Below, piece after piece: positions 29,901-39,000 of a stretch of DNA of 64,000 nucleotides. Each line of letters begins with the position of its first letter. Position 1 is the first letter of the stretch. The notes under the pieces are model-generated. The model worked only from the letters and a program-made list of their open reading frames with translations. It was not told the origin of the DNA and made no database searches. The DNA is taken from positions 616,001 to 680,000 of the forward strand of contig NC_009937.1 in the NCBI RefSeq assembly GCF_000010525.1. The letters are read 5' to 3'. Source of the stretch: Azorhizobium caulinodans ORS 571. GTDB taxonomy: Bacteria; Pseudomonadota; Alphaproteobacteria; Rhizobiales; Xanthobacteraceae. A program made the translations under genes and the position numbers.

Positions 29901-30473
29901 ATGACGACCTTGCCGCCCCTTATCCAAGATTTTGTGCTCCATTTCGGCGAAATGGGCAGTCGCTGGGGCATGACCCGCACGGTCGGGCAGATATATGCCC
30001 TGCTGTTCGTGTCATCCGAGCCGCTCTGCGCCGAAGACATGGTCGCAGCGCTTGGTATTTCCCGGTCCAACGTGTCCATGAGCCTGCGGGAACTCCAATC
30101 GTGGAACCTGCTGGTGATGAAGCCGCGCCCCGGTGACCGGCGCGATTTCTATACGACCCCCGACGACGTCTGGCAGATCCTTCGTATCCTTGCGGAAGAA
30201 CGCAAGCGGCGAGAGGTCGCGCCCACGCTTGCGGTGCTCGATCGTCTTCTGGTGCGCGAGCCGACCGGCGAGAGCGAGCGCCACGCCCAGGCCCGCATGG
30301 CGCAAATGAACGATCTCGTGGTGCAACTCACGTCCTGGTACGACGACGTGAAGCGTCTGGACGATGCACGCCTCTCCAGCCTGCTCAAGCTCGGCGGCAA
30401 GATCGTCCGCCTGCTGGGCAAGCTCGAACGGCCGGCGGCCTCCGCCCATCCCGGTGAGGATGTAGCGCCATGA
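29901..30473 (+). CDS. GbsR/MarR-type transcriptional regulator leading the cyd operon
   Basis: 190 residues with a winged HTH of the GbsR type (WGMTRTVGQIYALLFVSSEPLCAEDMVAAL, SRSNVSMSLREL, and the wing PGDRRDFYTT), followed by a helical dimerisation tail. No cysteine-based sensor motif stands out. Its stop overlaps the cydD ATG (ATGA), so it is part of the cyd operon and likely regulates it. Homologous GbsR-like genes precede cydDC in other Rhizobiales. Confidence 0.85.
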   Translation: MTTLPPLIQDFVLHFGEMGSRWGMTRTVGQIYALLFVSSEPLCAEDMVAALGISRSNVSMSLRELQSWNLLVMKPRPGDRRDFYTTPDDVWQILRILAEERKRREVAPTLAVLDRLLVREPTGESERHAQARMAQMNDLVVQLTSWYDDVKRLDDARLSSLLKLGGKIVRLLGKLERPAASAHPGEDVAP

Positions 30474-32236
30474 GCATCCAGTTTCCAGCGCCCCACAGCC
30501 GCTTCGTGGACGGCAGCGTCGCTGAAGGGACGTCTGCCCGCCCGCGCATGGATACGGCGGGTGCGCACGCCGCGCCGGCGCGTCGGCGTCGGCCTCGTCC
30601 GGCCCAGAATCTGGAAAGTCGCGGCGGAGCACTGCTCCAGTTGGTGGCCTCTCTCCTTTTCATCGGCCAGGCGGCGCTGATCGCGCGGGCTGTCGGCACC
30701 ATGTCCAGCGCCATCACGGTGCCGGCGCTGCTGGGTCCGGCCGCTGGCATCCTGGCGTTGGGCGTGGTCCGGGCCATTCTGGAGGCGCTGGGCGCCCGGC
30801 TCTGCCACCGGCAGGCCCGCGCTGCCCTTGGCCGGCTGCGCAGCGAAGTGGCTGCCGCCGTCGCGGCCCGGTCTCCGCTGGATCGCAACCGTCCCGTGGC
30901 CGGGGCCGTCGCCAGCGCGCTCGCTGAGCAGGCGGAGGCGGTGGTGCCTTATCTGTCGCGCTTCAAGCCTGCCCGCCTGCGGGCGAGCGTGGTGCCATTC
31001 GTCATGCTGGCGGTGGTGCTGCCGCTCTCCTGGGCCGCGGCACTGGTCATGCTGGTGGCGCTCCCGCTCATTCCCGTCTTCATGGCCCTCATCGGCTGGC
31101 GGGCGCAGGCGGCGAGCGAGGCGCACCTGAAGGAGATGGGAAGCATGAACGGCTTCCTGCTCGACCGGCTGCGCGGCCTTGCCACCATTCGCGCGCTCGG
31201 CGCCGTGGACACGACCGCTCTGCGCCTGCGGGCGAGTGCCGAGACGCTGAAGGACCGCACCATGGCGGTGCTGCGCATCGCCTTCCTCTCCTCGGCAGTG
31301 CTGGAACTGTTCTCTGCGCTGGGCGTAGCCATGGTGGCCGTCTATGTGGGCTTCCATCTCCTCGGCACGCTGGAGTTCGGCACCTGGGGCGTGCCGCTGA
31401 ACCTCAGCGACGGCCTGTTCATCCTGATCCTTGCCCCGGCTTTCTTCGAGCCCATGCGCGACTTGTCGGCGGTCTGGCACGACCGGGCGGCAGGCGAGGC
31501 GGCCTTCGCCGCGCTGAAGCTGCTCACCGCCAACGGCCTGCCCTTGCCGGGCGCCAACATGGCGCATCCCGTGCCCGCGGCGGCGGCTCCTGCCCCGGAT
31601 GTGGTGTTCGACACCGTCTCCTTCACCCATGCCGAAGGCCGGGCGCCCTTTGCCGCCTTCTCGCTGACGGTGCCTGCCGGCGGCCGCGTGGCGCTGCTGG
31701 GCCCGAGCGGGGCCGGCAAGTCCACCTTGCTGGCGCTCGCTGCCGGTCTTGCACCGGTCCACACGGGCTCGGTGCGCATCGGCGGGCTCCCCCTCACGGC
31801 GGAGACCGCGGCGGAACTGCGCTCCGGCATGGCCTGGATCGGTCAGCGCCCCCACTTCTTCGCCGGTTCGCTCGCGGCCAATGTGCAGATGGGGCGGCCT
31901 GATATCGGCCCCGAGGCCGTGGAAGAGGCGCTGGCCTTCGCCACGCTCGACCGCGCCGTGCGGGGCCGCAGCGCCGATGACGGCCTCGGCGAAGGTGGCG
32001 CCGGCCTGTCCGGCGGCGAACTGGTGCGCCTTGCCATCGCCCGCGCGGCGGTGGACCCGCGCGTCCAGCTCGTGCTCGCGGACGAGCCGACCGCCCATCT
32101 CGATGCCGCGACCGCAGCCGAGGTGACCGAGGCCCTTCTCACCCTCGCGACCGGCCGCACGCTGATCGTCGCCACCCATGACCCCGTGCTCGCCGCAAGG
32201 CTGGACACGGTGGTTCAACTGGAGCCTCGGCCATGA
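30470..32236 (+). CDS. cydD: CydD, half of the CydDC ABC exporter for cytochrome bd assembly
   Basis: 588 residues, the same length as E. coli CydD. Six transmembrane helices occupy about 55-330, and the ATPase domain follows from about 375: Walker A GPSGAGKST, signature LSGGELVRLAIARA, Walker B LVLADEPTAHLD, switch ATHD. CydDC exports glutathione/cysteine or haem-related cargo and is needed for cytochrome bd maturation. The start overlaps the regulator gene, and the stop overlaps cydC (ATGA). Confidence 0.92.
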   Translation: MSIQFPAPHSRFVDGSVAEGTSARPRMDTAGAHAAPARRRRPRPAQNLESRGGALLQLVASLLFIGQAALIARAVGTMSSAITVPALLGPAAGILALGVVRAILEALGARLCHRQARAALGRLRSEVAAAVAARSPLDRNRPVAGAVASALAEQAEAVVPYLSRFKPARLRASVVPFVMLAVVLPLSWAAALVMLVALPLIPVFMALIGWRAQAASEAHLKEMGSMNGFLLDRLRGLATIRALGAVDTTALRLRASAETLKDRTMAVLRIAFLSSAVLELFSALGVAMVAVYVGFHLLGTLEFGTWGVPLNLSDGLFILILAPAFFEPMRDLSAVWHDRAAGEAAFAALKLLTANGLPLPGANMAHPVPAAAAPAPDVVFDTVSFTHAEGRAPFAAFSLTVPAGGRVALLGPSGAGKSTLLALAAGLAPVHTGSVRIGGLPLTAETAAELRSGMAWIGQRPHFFAGSLAANVQMGRPDIGPEAVEEALAFATLDRAVRGRSADDGLGEGGAGLSGGELVRLAIARAAVDPRVQLVLADEPTAHLDAATAAEVTEALLTLATGRTLIVATHDPVLAARLDTVVQLEPRP

Positions 32237-33951
32237 GCGCCCGTCTCTTTGCCCGCGCCCGGGTGCCGCTGCGGCCGCTCGCTGCCATCGTGCGCCTGTT
32301 CTGGGCCGAAAGGGGGCCGCGGCTCCTCGCCGGCGCGCTTCTGGCTGGCGTGACGGTGCTGGCCGGCTTTGCGCTCCTCAGCCTGTCCGGCTGGTTTCTC
32401 GCCGCCACCGCTATTGCCGGTCTTTCGGCCGGAACGGCGCTCGCCTTCGACGTCTTCACACCGGCCGCCGCCATCCGTTTCCTCGCGCTCGCTCGAACCG
32501 GCGGGCGCTATGGCGAGCGGCTCGTCACCCATGATGCGACGCTCGGCGTGCTCGCCGGCCTCCGCGAGCGGCTGTTCCGCGGCTGGGCGACGCCGGAGGC
32601 GGCCCGTGCGCTGGGCCTGCGGCCCGCGCGCCTGCTGTTCCGCCTGACCGAGGACATCGATGCCATCGGCCAACTCTATCTGCGGGTGCTGGTGCCGGCG
32701 GGTGCGGCCGTGCTGCTGGCCCTTGTGGCCGGCGTCGGCCTTGGCCTGGTTGCCGGTTCCGGGCCGGGGATCGCCCTGTGCGCCGGTCTCATGGTCGTCG
32801 GGCTCGGCCTGCCGCTCGCCGGTGCCCGCGCCGCCTATCGTCACAGCCGGCGGCGGGCCTATGCCACCGAATCCCTGCGGGCGAGGGCCATCGATCTGGT
32901 GGCCGGGCAGACGGAACTCGTCATGGCGGGCCGGCTGCCCGCCCAGTGCGAGGCGGTGGCGCGGGCGGACCGGACTCTGGCCGAGGCCGATCTGGCCTTG
33001 AACCGCATCGAGACGCGGGTGGGCGCCGGCTTCGGTATCGCCGCCTCTGTCCTCGTGGCCGGGGCGCTGCTGCTGGCCGGGGTCCTCGCCCGGCAGGGCA
33101 CCATCGACGGGCCCGTGGCCGCCGCCCTCGTGCTTGGCGCGCTGGCGGTGCTGGAACCCTTCGCAGGATTGCGGCGGGGGGCGTTGGAACTGGGCCGGAT
33201 CCTGCTGGCGGCAGGGCGCCTTGGCCCGCGCCTCACTGATCGGCGCCCGCTGCGCGGCCCCCTGAGGGCGGAGGCCGGCATTGCGGTGCGTGTTTCCCGA
33301 GTCGATCTGCGCCAGCGGGCCGCGCATCGGACCCTTCTGGATGACGTTTCCCTGACCATCCTGCCGGGCGAGCGGGTCGCGCTCGTCGGCGCGAGCGGGG
33401 CGGGCAAGTCGAGCCTGCTCGGGCTGATCGCCGGTGAGCGCTCGCCAACCGACGGCACGGTAGAGAGTCTCTGCGCCACGCTGCTGACCCAGCGCACCGA
33501 GCTGTTTCAGGACACGGTGCGGGACAATCTGCGCCTCGCGGCCCCCACCGCGTCGGACGAAGCGCTGTGGGAGGCGCTCACCGCCGCCGGCCTTGCCGCC
33601 GATATTGCAGGCCTGCCGGCCGGGCTGGACACCCGACTGGGGGAGGGCGGGCTCGGCCTGTCCGGCGGTCAGGGGCGGCGTCTCGCGCTGGCGCGCCTGC
33701 TGCTGCGGGACACGCCCGTGTGGCTGCTCGACGAGCCCACGGAAGGATTGGATGGCGAGACCGCCCGCGCGGTGCTCGCCCGCCTCACCGCGTGCGCGGA
33801 AGGGCGCACGCTGGTGGTGGCTACACACATTCGCCGTGAGGCGGAGCTGTGCGATCGCCTGCTGGTGATGGCGCAGGGCCGCATCATCGCACGACTGGCC
33901 CGAGGCGAACCGGGGTTCGACGCCATGCTCGCCGGCCTTCGGCCCGACTGA
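32233..33951 (+). CDS. cydC: CydC, partner of CydD
   Basis: 572 residues (E. coli CydC is 573). The transmembrane domain is at about 25-310 and the ATPase domain follows: Walker A GASGAGKSS, signature LSGGQGRRLALARLLL, Walker B VWLLDEPTEGLD, switch ATHIRRE. It forms the heterodimeric inner-membrane exporter with CydD. The start overlaps the cydD stop by four bases. It is 74 bp before cydA. Confidence 0.92.
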   Translation: MSARLFARARVPLRPLAAIVRLFWAERGPRLLAGALLAGVTVLAGFALLSLSGWFLAATAIAGLSAGTALAFDVFTPAAAIRFLALARTGGRYGERLVTHDATLGVLAGLRERLFRGWATPEAARALGLRPARLLFRLTEDIDAIGQLYLRVLVPAGAAVLLALVAGVGLGLVAGSGPGIALCAGLMVVGLGLPLAGARAAYRHSRRRAYATESLRARAIDLVAGQTELVMAGRLPAQCEAVARADRTLAEADLALNRIETRVGAGFGIAASVLVAGALLLAGVLARQGTIDGPVAAALVLGALAVLEPFAGLRRGALELGRILLAAGRLGPRLTDRRPLRGPLRAEAGIAVRVSRVDLRQRAAHRTLLDDVSLTILPGERVALVGASGAGKSSLLGLIAGERSPTDGTVESLCATLLTQRTELFQDTVRDNLRLAAPTASDEALWEALTAAGLAADIAGLPAGLDTRLGEGGLGLSGGQGRRLALARLLLRDTPVWLLDEPTEGLDGETARAVLARLTACAEGRTLVVATHIRREAELCDRLLVMAQGRIIARLARGEPGFDAMLAGLRPD

Positions 33952-34025
33952 TTCACCGCTGTTCGGTTCCGACGGTCGCGCCGCCGGGACCTCCCTTCAT
34001 TCGGGGCAACCCGAGGAGAACGAGG

Positions 34026-35600
34026 ATGGAATTCGATATCGTTTCCCTGTCGCGACTTCAGTTCGCGATGACGGCGCTCTACCACTTCCTGTTCGTGCCG
34101 CTGACTCTCGGCCTGTCGATCATCGTCGCCATCATGGAGACGGTGTATGTGATGACCGGCCGCACCATCTGGCGCCAGATGACCAAGTTCTGGGGCACGC
34201 TCTTCGGCATCAATTTCGTGCTGGGCGTCGCCACCGGGCTCGTCATGGAGTTCCAGTTCGGCATGAACTGGAGCTACTACAGCCATTATGTGGGCGACAT
34301 CTTCGGCGCCCCGCTGGCCATTGAGGGCCTCATGGCCTTCTTCCTGGAAGCGACCTTCGTGGGTCTCTTCTTCTTCGGCTGGGACCGCATGTCCAAGGTG
34401 GGGCACCTCGTCGCCACCTGGGCGGTGGCCTTCGGCTCGAACTTCTCGGCCCTCTGGATCCTGATCGCCAACGGCTGGATGCAGAACCCGGTGGGTGCGG
34501 TGTTCAACCCGCAGACCATGCGCATGGAGGTCGATGACTTCTATGCCGTGCTGTTCAACCCGGTGGCGCAGGCCAAGTTCGTGCACACGGTCTCGGCTGG
34601 CTACACCACGGCCTCGGTTTTCGTGCTCGGCGTCTCGGCCTGGTACCTGCTGAAGGGCCGGCACATCGAGCTCGCCAAGCGCTCCATGACGGTTGCCGCC
34701 TCCTTCGGCCTTGCCGCCGCTTTGTCGGTGGTCGTGCTGGGTGACGAGAGCGGCTATCTCACCACCGAGCATCAGAAGATGAAGCTCGCGGCCATGGAGG
34801 CGATCTGGCGCACGGAGCCTGTGCCCGCACCCTTCACCGTGGTCGGCTTCCCCGACCAGAAGGCTCGCGAGACCCACTATGCGGTGGAGATCCCGTGGGT
34901 GGGCGGCCTCATCGATACGCGCTCGCTCAACACGCCTGTGGAAGGCATCGAGGAGCTGGTCGAGCGCGCCAAGGGCAACATCGCCAAGGGCGTGCTCGCC
35001 TATGACGCGCTCCAGAAGATTCGCGCCGCCGGCTCGGCAGCGGTGCCGGTCGACGTGCAGAAGACCTTCGAGGCGAACGGCAACCTGCTCGGCTATGCGC
35101 TGCTGCTGAAGCGCTATGTGGACGATCCGCGTCAGGCAACGCCCGAACAGATCGCCAAGGCGGCCTGGGATACGGTGCCGCAGGTGGCGCCGCTGTTCTG
35201 GACCTTCCGCATCATGGTCGGCGTCGGTTTCTTCATGATCCTGCTGATGGCCACCTTCTTCACCCTTTCGGCCCGCCGCCAGCTCGACCGCTTCCCGCTG
35301 CTGCTGCGCATCGCCGTTCTGGCGATCCCGCTGCCGTGGCTCGCCGCCGAATGCGGCTGGTTCGTCGCCGAGTTCGGCCGGCAGCCCTGGATCATCGAGG
35401 GCATCCTGCCCACCGCCTCGGCGGTCTCCAGCCTCGGGGCGATGACGGTGCTGCTGACCATCGCCGGCTTCGTCCTGATCTACACCACCCTCTTCATCAT
35501 CGAGATGGGCCTGATGCTGCGGGCGATCCGCAAGGGTCCGGCGCCGGACAATGAGCCGGAAGCCGAACTCATCCCCGCCACCGTCGTGCCCGCGGAGTGA
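34026..35600 (+). CDS. cydA: Cytochrome bd ubiquinol oxidase subunit I
   Basis: 524-residue membrane protein. Haem ligands are visible: His20 (MTALYHFLFVPLTLG), a His in KFVHTVSAGYTT, and a Met in the later helices. The quinol loop contains GYLTTEHQKMKLAAMEAIW and is of the long type, as in E. coli (522 residues). WFVAEFGRQPWIIEG is the conserved GRQPW motif. It reduces oxygen to water with very high affinity without proton pumping. CGAGG precedes the ATG. Confidence 0.96.
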   Translation: MEFDIVSLSRLQFAMTALYHFLFVPLTLGLSIIVAIMETVYVMTGRTIWRQMTKFWGTLFGINFVLGVATGLVMEFQFGMNWSYYSHYVGDIFGAPLAIEGLMAFFLEATFVGLFFFGWDRMSKVGHLVATWAVAFGSNFSALWILIANGWMQNPVGAVFNPQTMRMEVDDFYAVLFNPVAQAKFVHTVSAGYTTASVFVLGVSAWYLLKGRHIELAKRSMTVAASFGLAAALSVVVLGDESGYLTTEHQKMKLAAMEAIWRTEPVPAPFTVVGFPDQKARETHYAVEIPWVGGLIDTRSLNTPVEGIEELVERAKGNIAKGVLAYDALQKIRAAGSAAVPVDVQKTFEANGNLLGYALLLKRYVDDPRQATPEQIAKAAWDTVPQVAPLFWTFRIMVGVGFFMILLMATFFTLSARRQLDRFPLLLRIAVLAIPLPWLAAECGWFVAEFGRQPWIIEGILPTASAVSSLGAMTVLLTIAGFVLIYTTLFIIEMGLMLRAIRKGPAPDNEPEAELIPATVVPAE

Positions 35601-35604
35601 CACC

Positions 35605-36759
35605 ATGATCCTTCATGACCTCATCAATTACGAGGTGCTCCGCCTCATCTGGTGGCTGCTTCTCGGTGTCCTGCTCATCGGCTTTGCCGTGACGGACGGC
35701 TTCGACCTCGGCGTCGCCACCCTCCTGCCCTTCGTGGGCCGGACGGACGTGGAACGGCGGGTGGCCATCAACACCATCGGCCCGGTGTGGGAAGGCAATC
35801 AGGTGTGGCTGATCCTCGGCGGCGGCGCCATCTTCGCCGCCTGGCCGCCGCTCTATGCCGTGTCGTTCTCGGGCTTCTACCTCGCCATGTTCGCCATCCT
35901 GGCGGCGCTGATCCTGCGGCCCGTGGGCTTCAAGTATCGCTCCAAGCGGGACAGCGAGGCCTGGCGCAAGGGCTGGGACTGGGCGCTGTTCGTCGGCGGC
36001 TTCGTGCCGGCGCTGATCTTCGGCGTCGCGGTGGGCAACACGCTTCAGGGCGTGCCGTTCCGGCTCGATGACGATCTGCGCATTTTCTATGACGGCAGCT
36101 TCTTCGGCCTGCTCAATCCCTTCGCTTTGCTGTGCGGCCTGCTGTCGGTGGCCATGCTGGTGACCCATGGCGCCACCTGGCTGCAACTCAAGGCGGATGG
36201 TCCGGTGGCGGACCGGGCGCGGACCTACGGCAGCATTTCCGCTCTTGTGGCCGTGGTGCTGTTCGTCCTCGCCGGCGTGCTGCTGTACAGCTTCGTCGCC
36301 GGCTACAAGATCACGAGCCCGATCAATCCGCTCGGGCCGTCCAATCCGCTTCTGAAGACGGCGGCCACCGCCCCCGGCGCATGGTTCGCCAATTATGCCA
36401 CTGCGCCGGGGCTGCTCGCGGCACCCGCCATCGGCATCGTCGGCCTGCTCGCCGCCGGGCTGGCGCTGCGGCTGAAGTGGGAAGGCGCGGGCGTGCTGCT
36501 GTCGGGCCTCGGCATCTTCGGCATCATCAGCACGGTCGGGGTGTCGATGTTCCCCTTCATCCTGCCCTCCACCGTGGACCCGCGCTTCAGCCTGACGGTG
36601 TGGGATGCCTCCTCGAGCCATCTCACCCTGTTCATCATGCTGGTGTCGACGGTGATCTTCCTGCCCATCATCCTGCTCTACACCACGTGGGTGTATCGGG
36701 TGATGTGGGGCAAGGTGGATGCCAAGGCCATCCGCGAAGACCGCGGCCACGCCTACTGA
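35605..36759 (+). CDS. cydB: Cytochrome bd ubiquinol oxidase subunit II
   Basis: 384-residue membrane protein with eight to nine helices. It has the characteristic GFAVTDGFDLGVATLLPFVGR, IGPVWEGNQVWLILGGGAIFAAWP and, later, WDASSSHLTLFIMLVS segments. It pairs with CydA. The ATG is four bases after the cydA stop. Confidence 0.96.
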   Translation: MILHDLINYEVLRLIWWLLLGVLLIGFAVTDGFDLGVATLLPFVGRTDVERRVAINTIGPVWEGNQVWLILGGGAIFAAWPPLYAVSFSGFYLAMFAILAALILRPVGFKYRSKRDSEAWRKGWDWALFVGGFVPALIFGVAVGNTLQGVPFRLDDDLRIFYDGSFFGLLNPFALLCGLLSVAMLVTHGATWLQLKADGPVADRARTYGSISALVAVVLFVLAGVLLYSFVAGYKITSPINPLGPSNPLLKTAATAPGAWFANYATAPGLLAAPAIGIVGLLAAGLALRLKWEGAGVLLSGLGIFGIISTVGVSMFPFILPSTVDPRFSLTVWDASSSHLTLFIMLVSTVIFLPIILLYTTWVYRVMWGKVDAKAIREDRGHAY

Positions 36760-36777
36760 GCAAGAGGAGACTGAGAC

Positions 36778-36897
36778 ATGTGGTATTTCGCCTGGATCCT
36801 CGGCCTGCCTCTGGCGGCGGCCTTCGCCGTGCTCAACGCCATGTGGTACGAGCTGATGGACGATGAGGCCAAGAAGCGGGCGCTCACCCGCAAGTGA
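36778..36897 (+). CDS. cydX: CydX (YbgT-type) small subunit of cytochrome bd oxidase
   Basis: 39-residue single-helix protein beginning MWYFAWILGLPLAAAFAVLN, then AMWYELMDDEAKKRALTRK. The MWYFAWILG opening and Glu-containing end match CydX, a small subunit that stabilises the haems of bd oxidase. AGAGGAGA precedes the ATG, 18 bp after cydB. It is easily missed because of its length. Confidence 0.93.
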   Translation: MWYFAWILGLPLAAAFAVLNAMWYELMDDEAKKRALTRK

Positions 36898-36933
36898 GGC
36901 CCCGAACCCGGCCCCCGTGCCGGGTCGCAGACG

Positions 36934-36970
36934 AAAGAGGCCGGGGAGGGCGATCCTCCCCGGCCTCTTT
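36934..36970. terminator. Strong bidirectional terminator after cydX
   Basis: AAAGAGGCCGGGGAGG, five-base loop, CCTCCCCGGCCTCTTT: a perfect 16-bp stem flanked by A and T runs. It separates the cyd operon from the convergent PhnA-domain gene. Confidence 0.9.
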
Positions 36971-37004
36971 GTCTTTTGAAGCTGCGTAAGCCGAGCCCTC
37001 CGGC

Positions 37005-37229
37005 TCAGGCCTTCTTCAGGAATTCGGTGCGCAGCACGAGGCCCTTCACCTGCTTGGTGTTGCATTCCACCTCGGCCGGATTGTCGGTGAGGCGGATGTT
37101 CTTGACCAACGTGCCGCGCTTCAGCGTCTCGGACGTGCCCTTGACCTTGAGGTCCTTGATCAGCGTGACGGAATCCCCGTCCGCGAGGCGGGTGCCGTTG
37201 CTGTCCTTCACGATGATGTCGTCGCTCAC
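37005..37229 (-). CDS. PhnA/YjdM-domain protein, short form
   Basis: 74 residues matching the C-terminal domain of YjdM/PhnA: DIIVKDSNGTRLADGDSVTLIKDLKVKG, then LKRGTLVKNIRLTDNP and a C-terminal VLRTEFLKK. The N-terminal zinc ribbon of the full-length protein is absent, which is common in alphaproteobacteria. Despite the historic name, no direct role in phosphonate use is established. Confidence 0.85.
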   Translation of the reverse strand: MSDDIIVKDSNGTRLADGDSVTLIKDLKVKGTSETLKRGTLVKNIRLTDNPAEVECNTKQVKGLVLRTEFLKKA

Positions 37230-37317
37230 GTCCTGTCCTTCCGGCGCCGTACGATAGATACAGGGGCCTTAGCCGACGGGAACGGCCAAGGTCCAGTCCG
37301 GACGCAACGGAAAGTGC

Positions 37318-37572
37318 TCAGGCGATGCGGCGCGACAGCGCGCTCCAGATCATCAGCACGATGACGGCGCCCACGATCGCGCCGATGAAGCCCGCGCCTT
37401 CGCCGGCGTGATACCAGCCGATGGCCTGCCCCAGATAGGTCGCGACACTGGCGCCGACGATGCCGAGGATCGTCGTCAGGATGAAGCCCGACGGTTCATT
37501 GGGGCCGCTGTGCAGCCACTTGGCGACCAGGCCGACGATGAAACCGATGATGATGGTCCCGATGATGCCCAT
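37318..37572 (-). CDS. GlsB/YeaQ/YmgE-family membrane protein
   Basis: 84 residues with three Gly-rich hydrophobic helices: MGIIGTIIIGFIVGLVAKWL, ILTTILGIVGASVATYLGQA and a final GAGFIGAIVGAVIVLMIW. This is the transglycosylase-associated / GlsB family, often stress-induced and of unclear function. AGGGAGG precedes the ATG at 37572; an ATG six codons earlier lacks a site. Confidence 0.88.
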   Translation of the reverse strand: MGIIGTIIIGFIVGLVAKWLHSGPNEPSGFILTTILGIVGASVATYLGQAIGWYHAGEGAGFIGAIVGAVIVLMIWSALSRRIA

Positions 37573-37724
37573 CGCGCCCTCCCTACGCATCGGGCCGCAT
37601 CATGCGGCCCGCGGGAGGTAAACGTAAGCGTAGGTGTCCGGTTCCGCGAGGGGCATGCGCATAATTGTGCATGCCCCTGCGTCATAGGCGAGAGGTGCGG
37701 CGCCCGTCGGGCCCCGGCCAAGCC

Positions 37725-38936
37725 TCACTTGCCCAGCAGCGGGCACTTGCCGTCGGCGATGGACCGGAACGCCTCGTCGCCGGGAATGGTGCCGACGAGG
37801 TCGTAGAGATCCCATTCGCCCTTCGACGAGCCCGGTGACTTGACCTGGAAGACGTAGAAATCGTGCACCATGCGCCCGTCCTCGCGGAGCTTGGCGTTGC
37901 GCACCACATCGTCCTTGATGGGCAGCTCGCGCATCTTAGCGACGACCGTCTTGGCATCGTCGCTCTTGGCCGCCGCCACCGCCTTCAGATAGTGGAGGAT
38001 GGAGGAATAGACGCCGGCCTGGATGGCCGACGGCATGGCGCCCTGTTCTTTCTTGAAGCGCTCGGAAAAGGCGCGGGTGCCGTCGTCGAGGTTCCAGTAG
38101 AAGCCCTCTGTGAGCAGCGTGCCCTGAGCGACCGGCAGGCCGACGCTCTTCACGTCATTGGCAGTGAGGAAGAAGGCGACCAGCTTCTGCTTGCTGTCGG
38201 TGATGCCGAATTCGCGCGCGGTCTTGATGCCGGCCACCGTATCGCCACCCGCATTGGCGAGCGCGATGATGTCGGCACCGGAGCCCTGCGCGGCGAGCAG
38301 CGGCGAGGACAGGTCCACTGCCGGGAAGGGATGGCGGGTGGAGCCGAGGAACTTGCCGCCCTTGGCGGTCACGGCGGTCTTGGCGTCGAGCTCCAGCTGG
38401 TGGCCCAGCGCGTAATCCGCCGTGACGAGATACCAGGAGGTGCCGGGCTTGGTGAGGCGGTTGGCGACGCCGGCCACCTGCACATAGGTGTCCCACATCC
38501 ACTGCACCACATGGTCCGGCTGGCAGGCATCGCCGGTGAGGCGCGCCGTGCCGCCCGGGAACAAGGCGACGCGGTTCTTCTCCTTCACCAGCGGGGCGAT
38601 GGCAAGCTGGATGGAGGCGTTGGACATGTCGGCCAGCACGTCCACCTGCTCCTGGTCGATCCAGCGGCGGGCGGTGGCGGAGGCGACGTCCGCCTTGTTC
38701 TGGTGGTCGGACGAGATCATCTCGATCTGCATGCCCTTGCACTCGGCCTTCAGGCAGTCGTCGATGGCCATCTTCGCGGCCAGCAGCGAGCCCTTGCCGG
38801 TGATGTCGGAATAGACGCCCGACATGTCGGTTAGCACGCCGATCTTCACCTTGCCGTCGGAGATGTCCGCCATCGCAGTGCCGGCGAGGCAGAAGGCGGT
38901 GAGCGCAGCAAGGGCGCCCGTGACGTAGCGTTTCAT
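37725..38936 (-). CDS. Branched-chain-amino-acid-type ABC substrate-binding protein
   Basis: 403 residues with a signal peptide (MKRYVTGALAALTAFCLAGTAMA). The mature start DGKVKIGVLTDMSGVYSDITGKGSLLAAKMAID is typical of the LivK/peripla_BP_6 family. This group binds amino acids, amides, aromatic acids or similar ligands. No permease or ATPase gene is next to it. It heads the minus-strand side of a group with SMP-30, BKACE and cyclase genes, so its ligand may be their substrate. Confidence 0.85.
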   Translation of the reverse strand: MKRYVTGALAALTAFCLAGTAMADISDGKVKIGVLTDMSGVYSDITGKGSLLAAKMAIDDCLKAECKGMQIEMISSDHQNKADVASATARRWIDQEQVDVLADMSNASIQLAIAPLVKEKNRVALFPGGTARLTGDACQPDHVVQWMWDTYVQVAGVANRLTKPGTSWYLVTADYALGHQLELDAKTAVTAKGGKFLGSTRHPFPAVDLSSPLLAAQGSGADIIALANAGGDTVAGIKTAREFGITDSKQKLVAFFLTANDVKSVGLPVAQGTLLTEGFYWNLDDGTRAFSERFKKEQGAMPSAIQAGVYSSILHYLKAVAAAKSDDAKTVVAKMRELPIKDDVVRNAKLREDGRMVHDFYVFQVKSPGSSKGEWDLYDLVGTIPGDEAFRSIADGKCPLLGK

Positions 38937-39000
38937 ATGGGTCCTCCCGATGTGGCTGGCAGGCTCTGGCGGCCCGCTGAAGCCGGTGGTGTTCAAAGGG

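Noticed and set aside
30149..32218. 689-codon minus-strand frame
   Set aside because: Antisense of cydD; product is composed of His/Gln/Arg/Gly runs.
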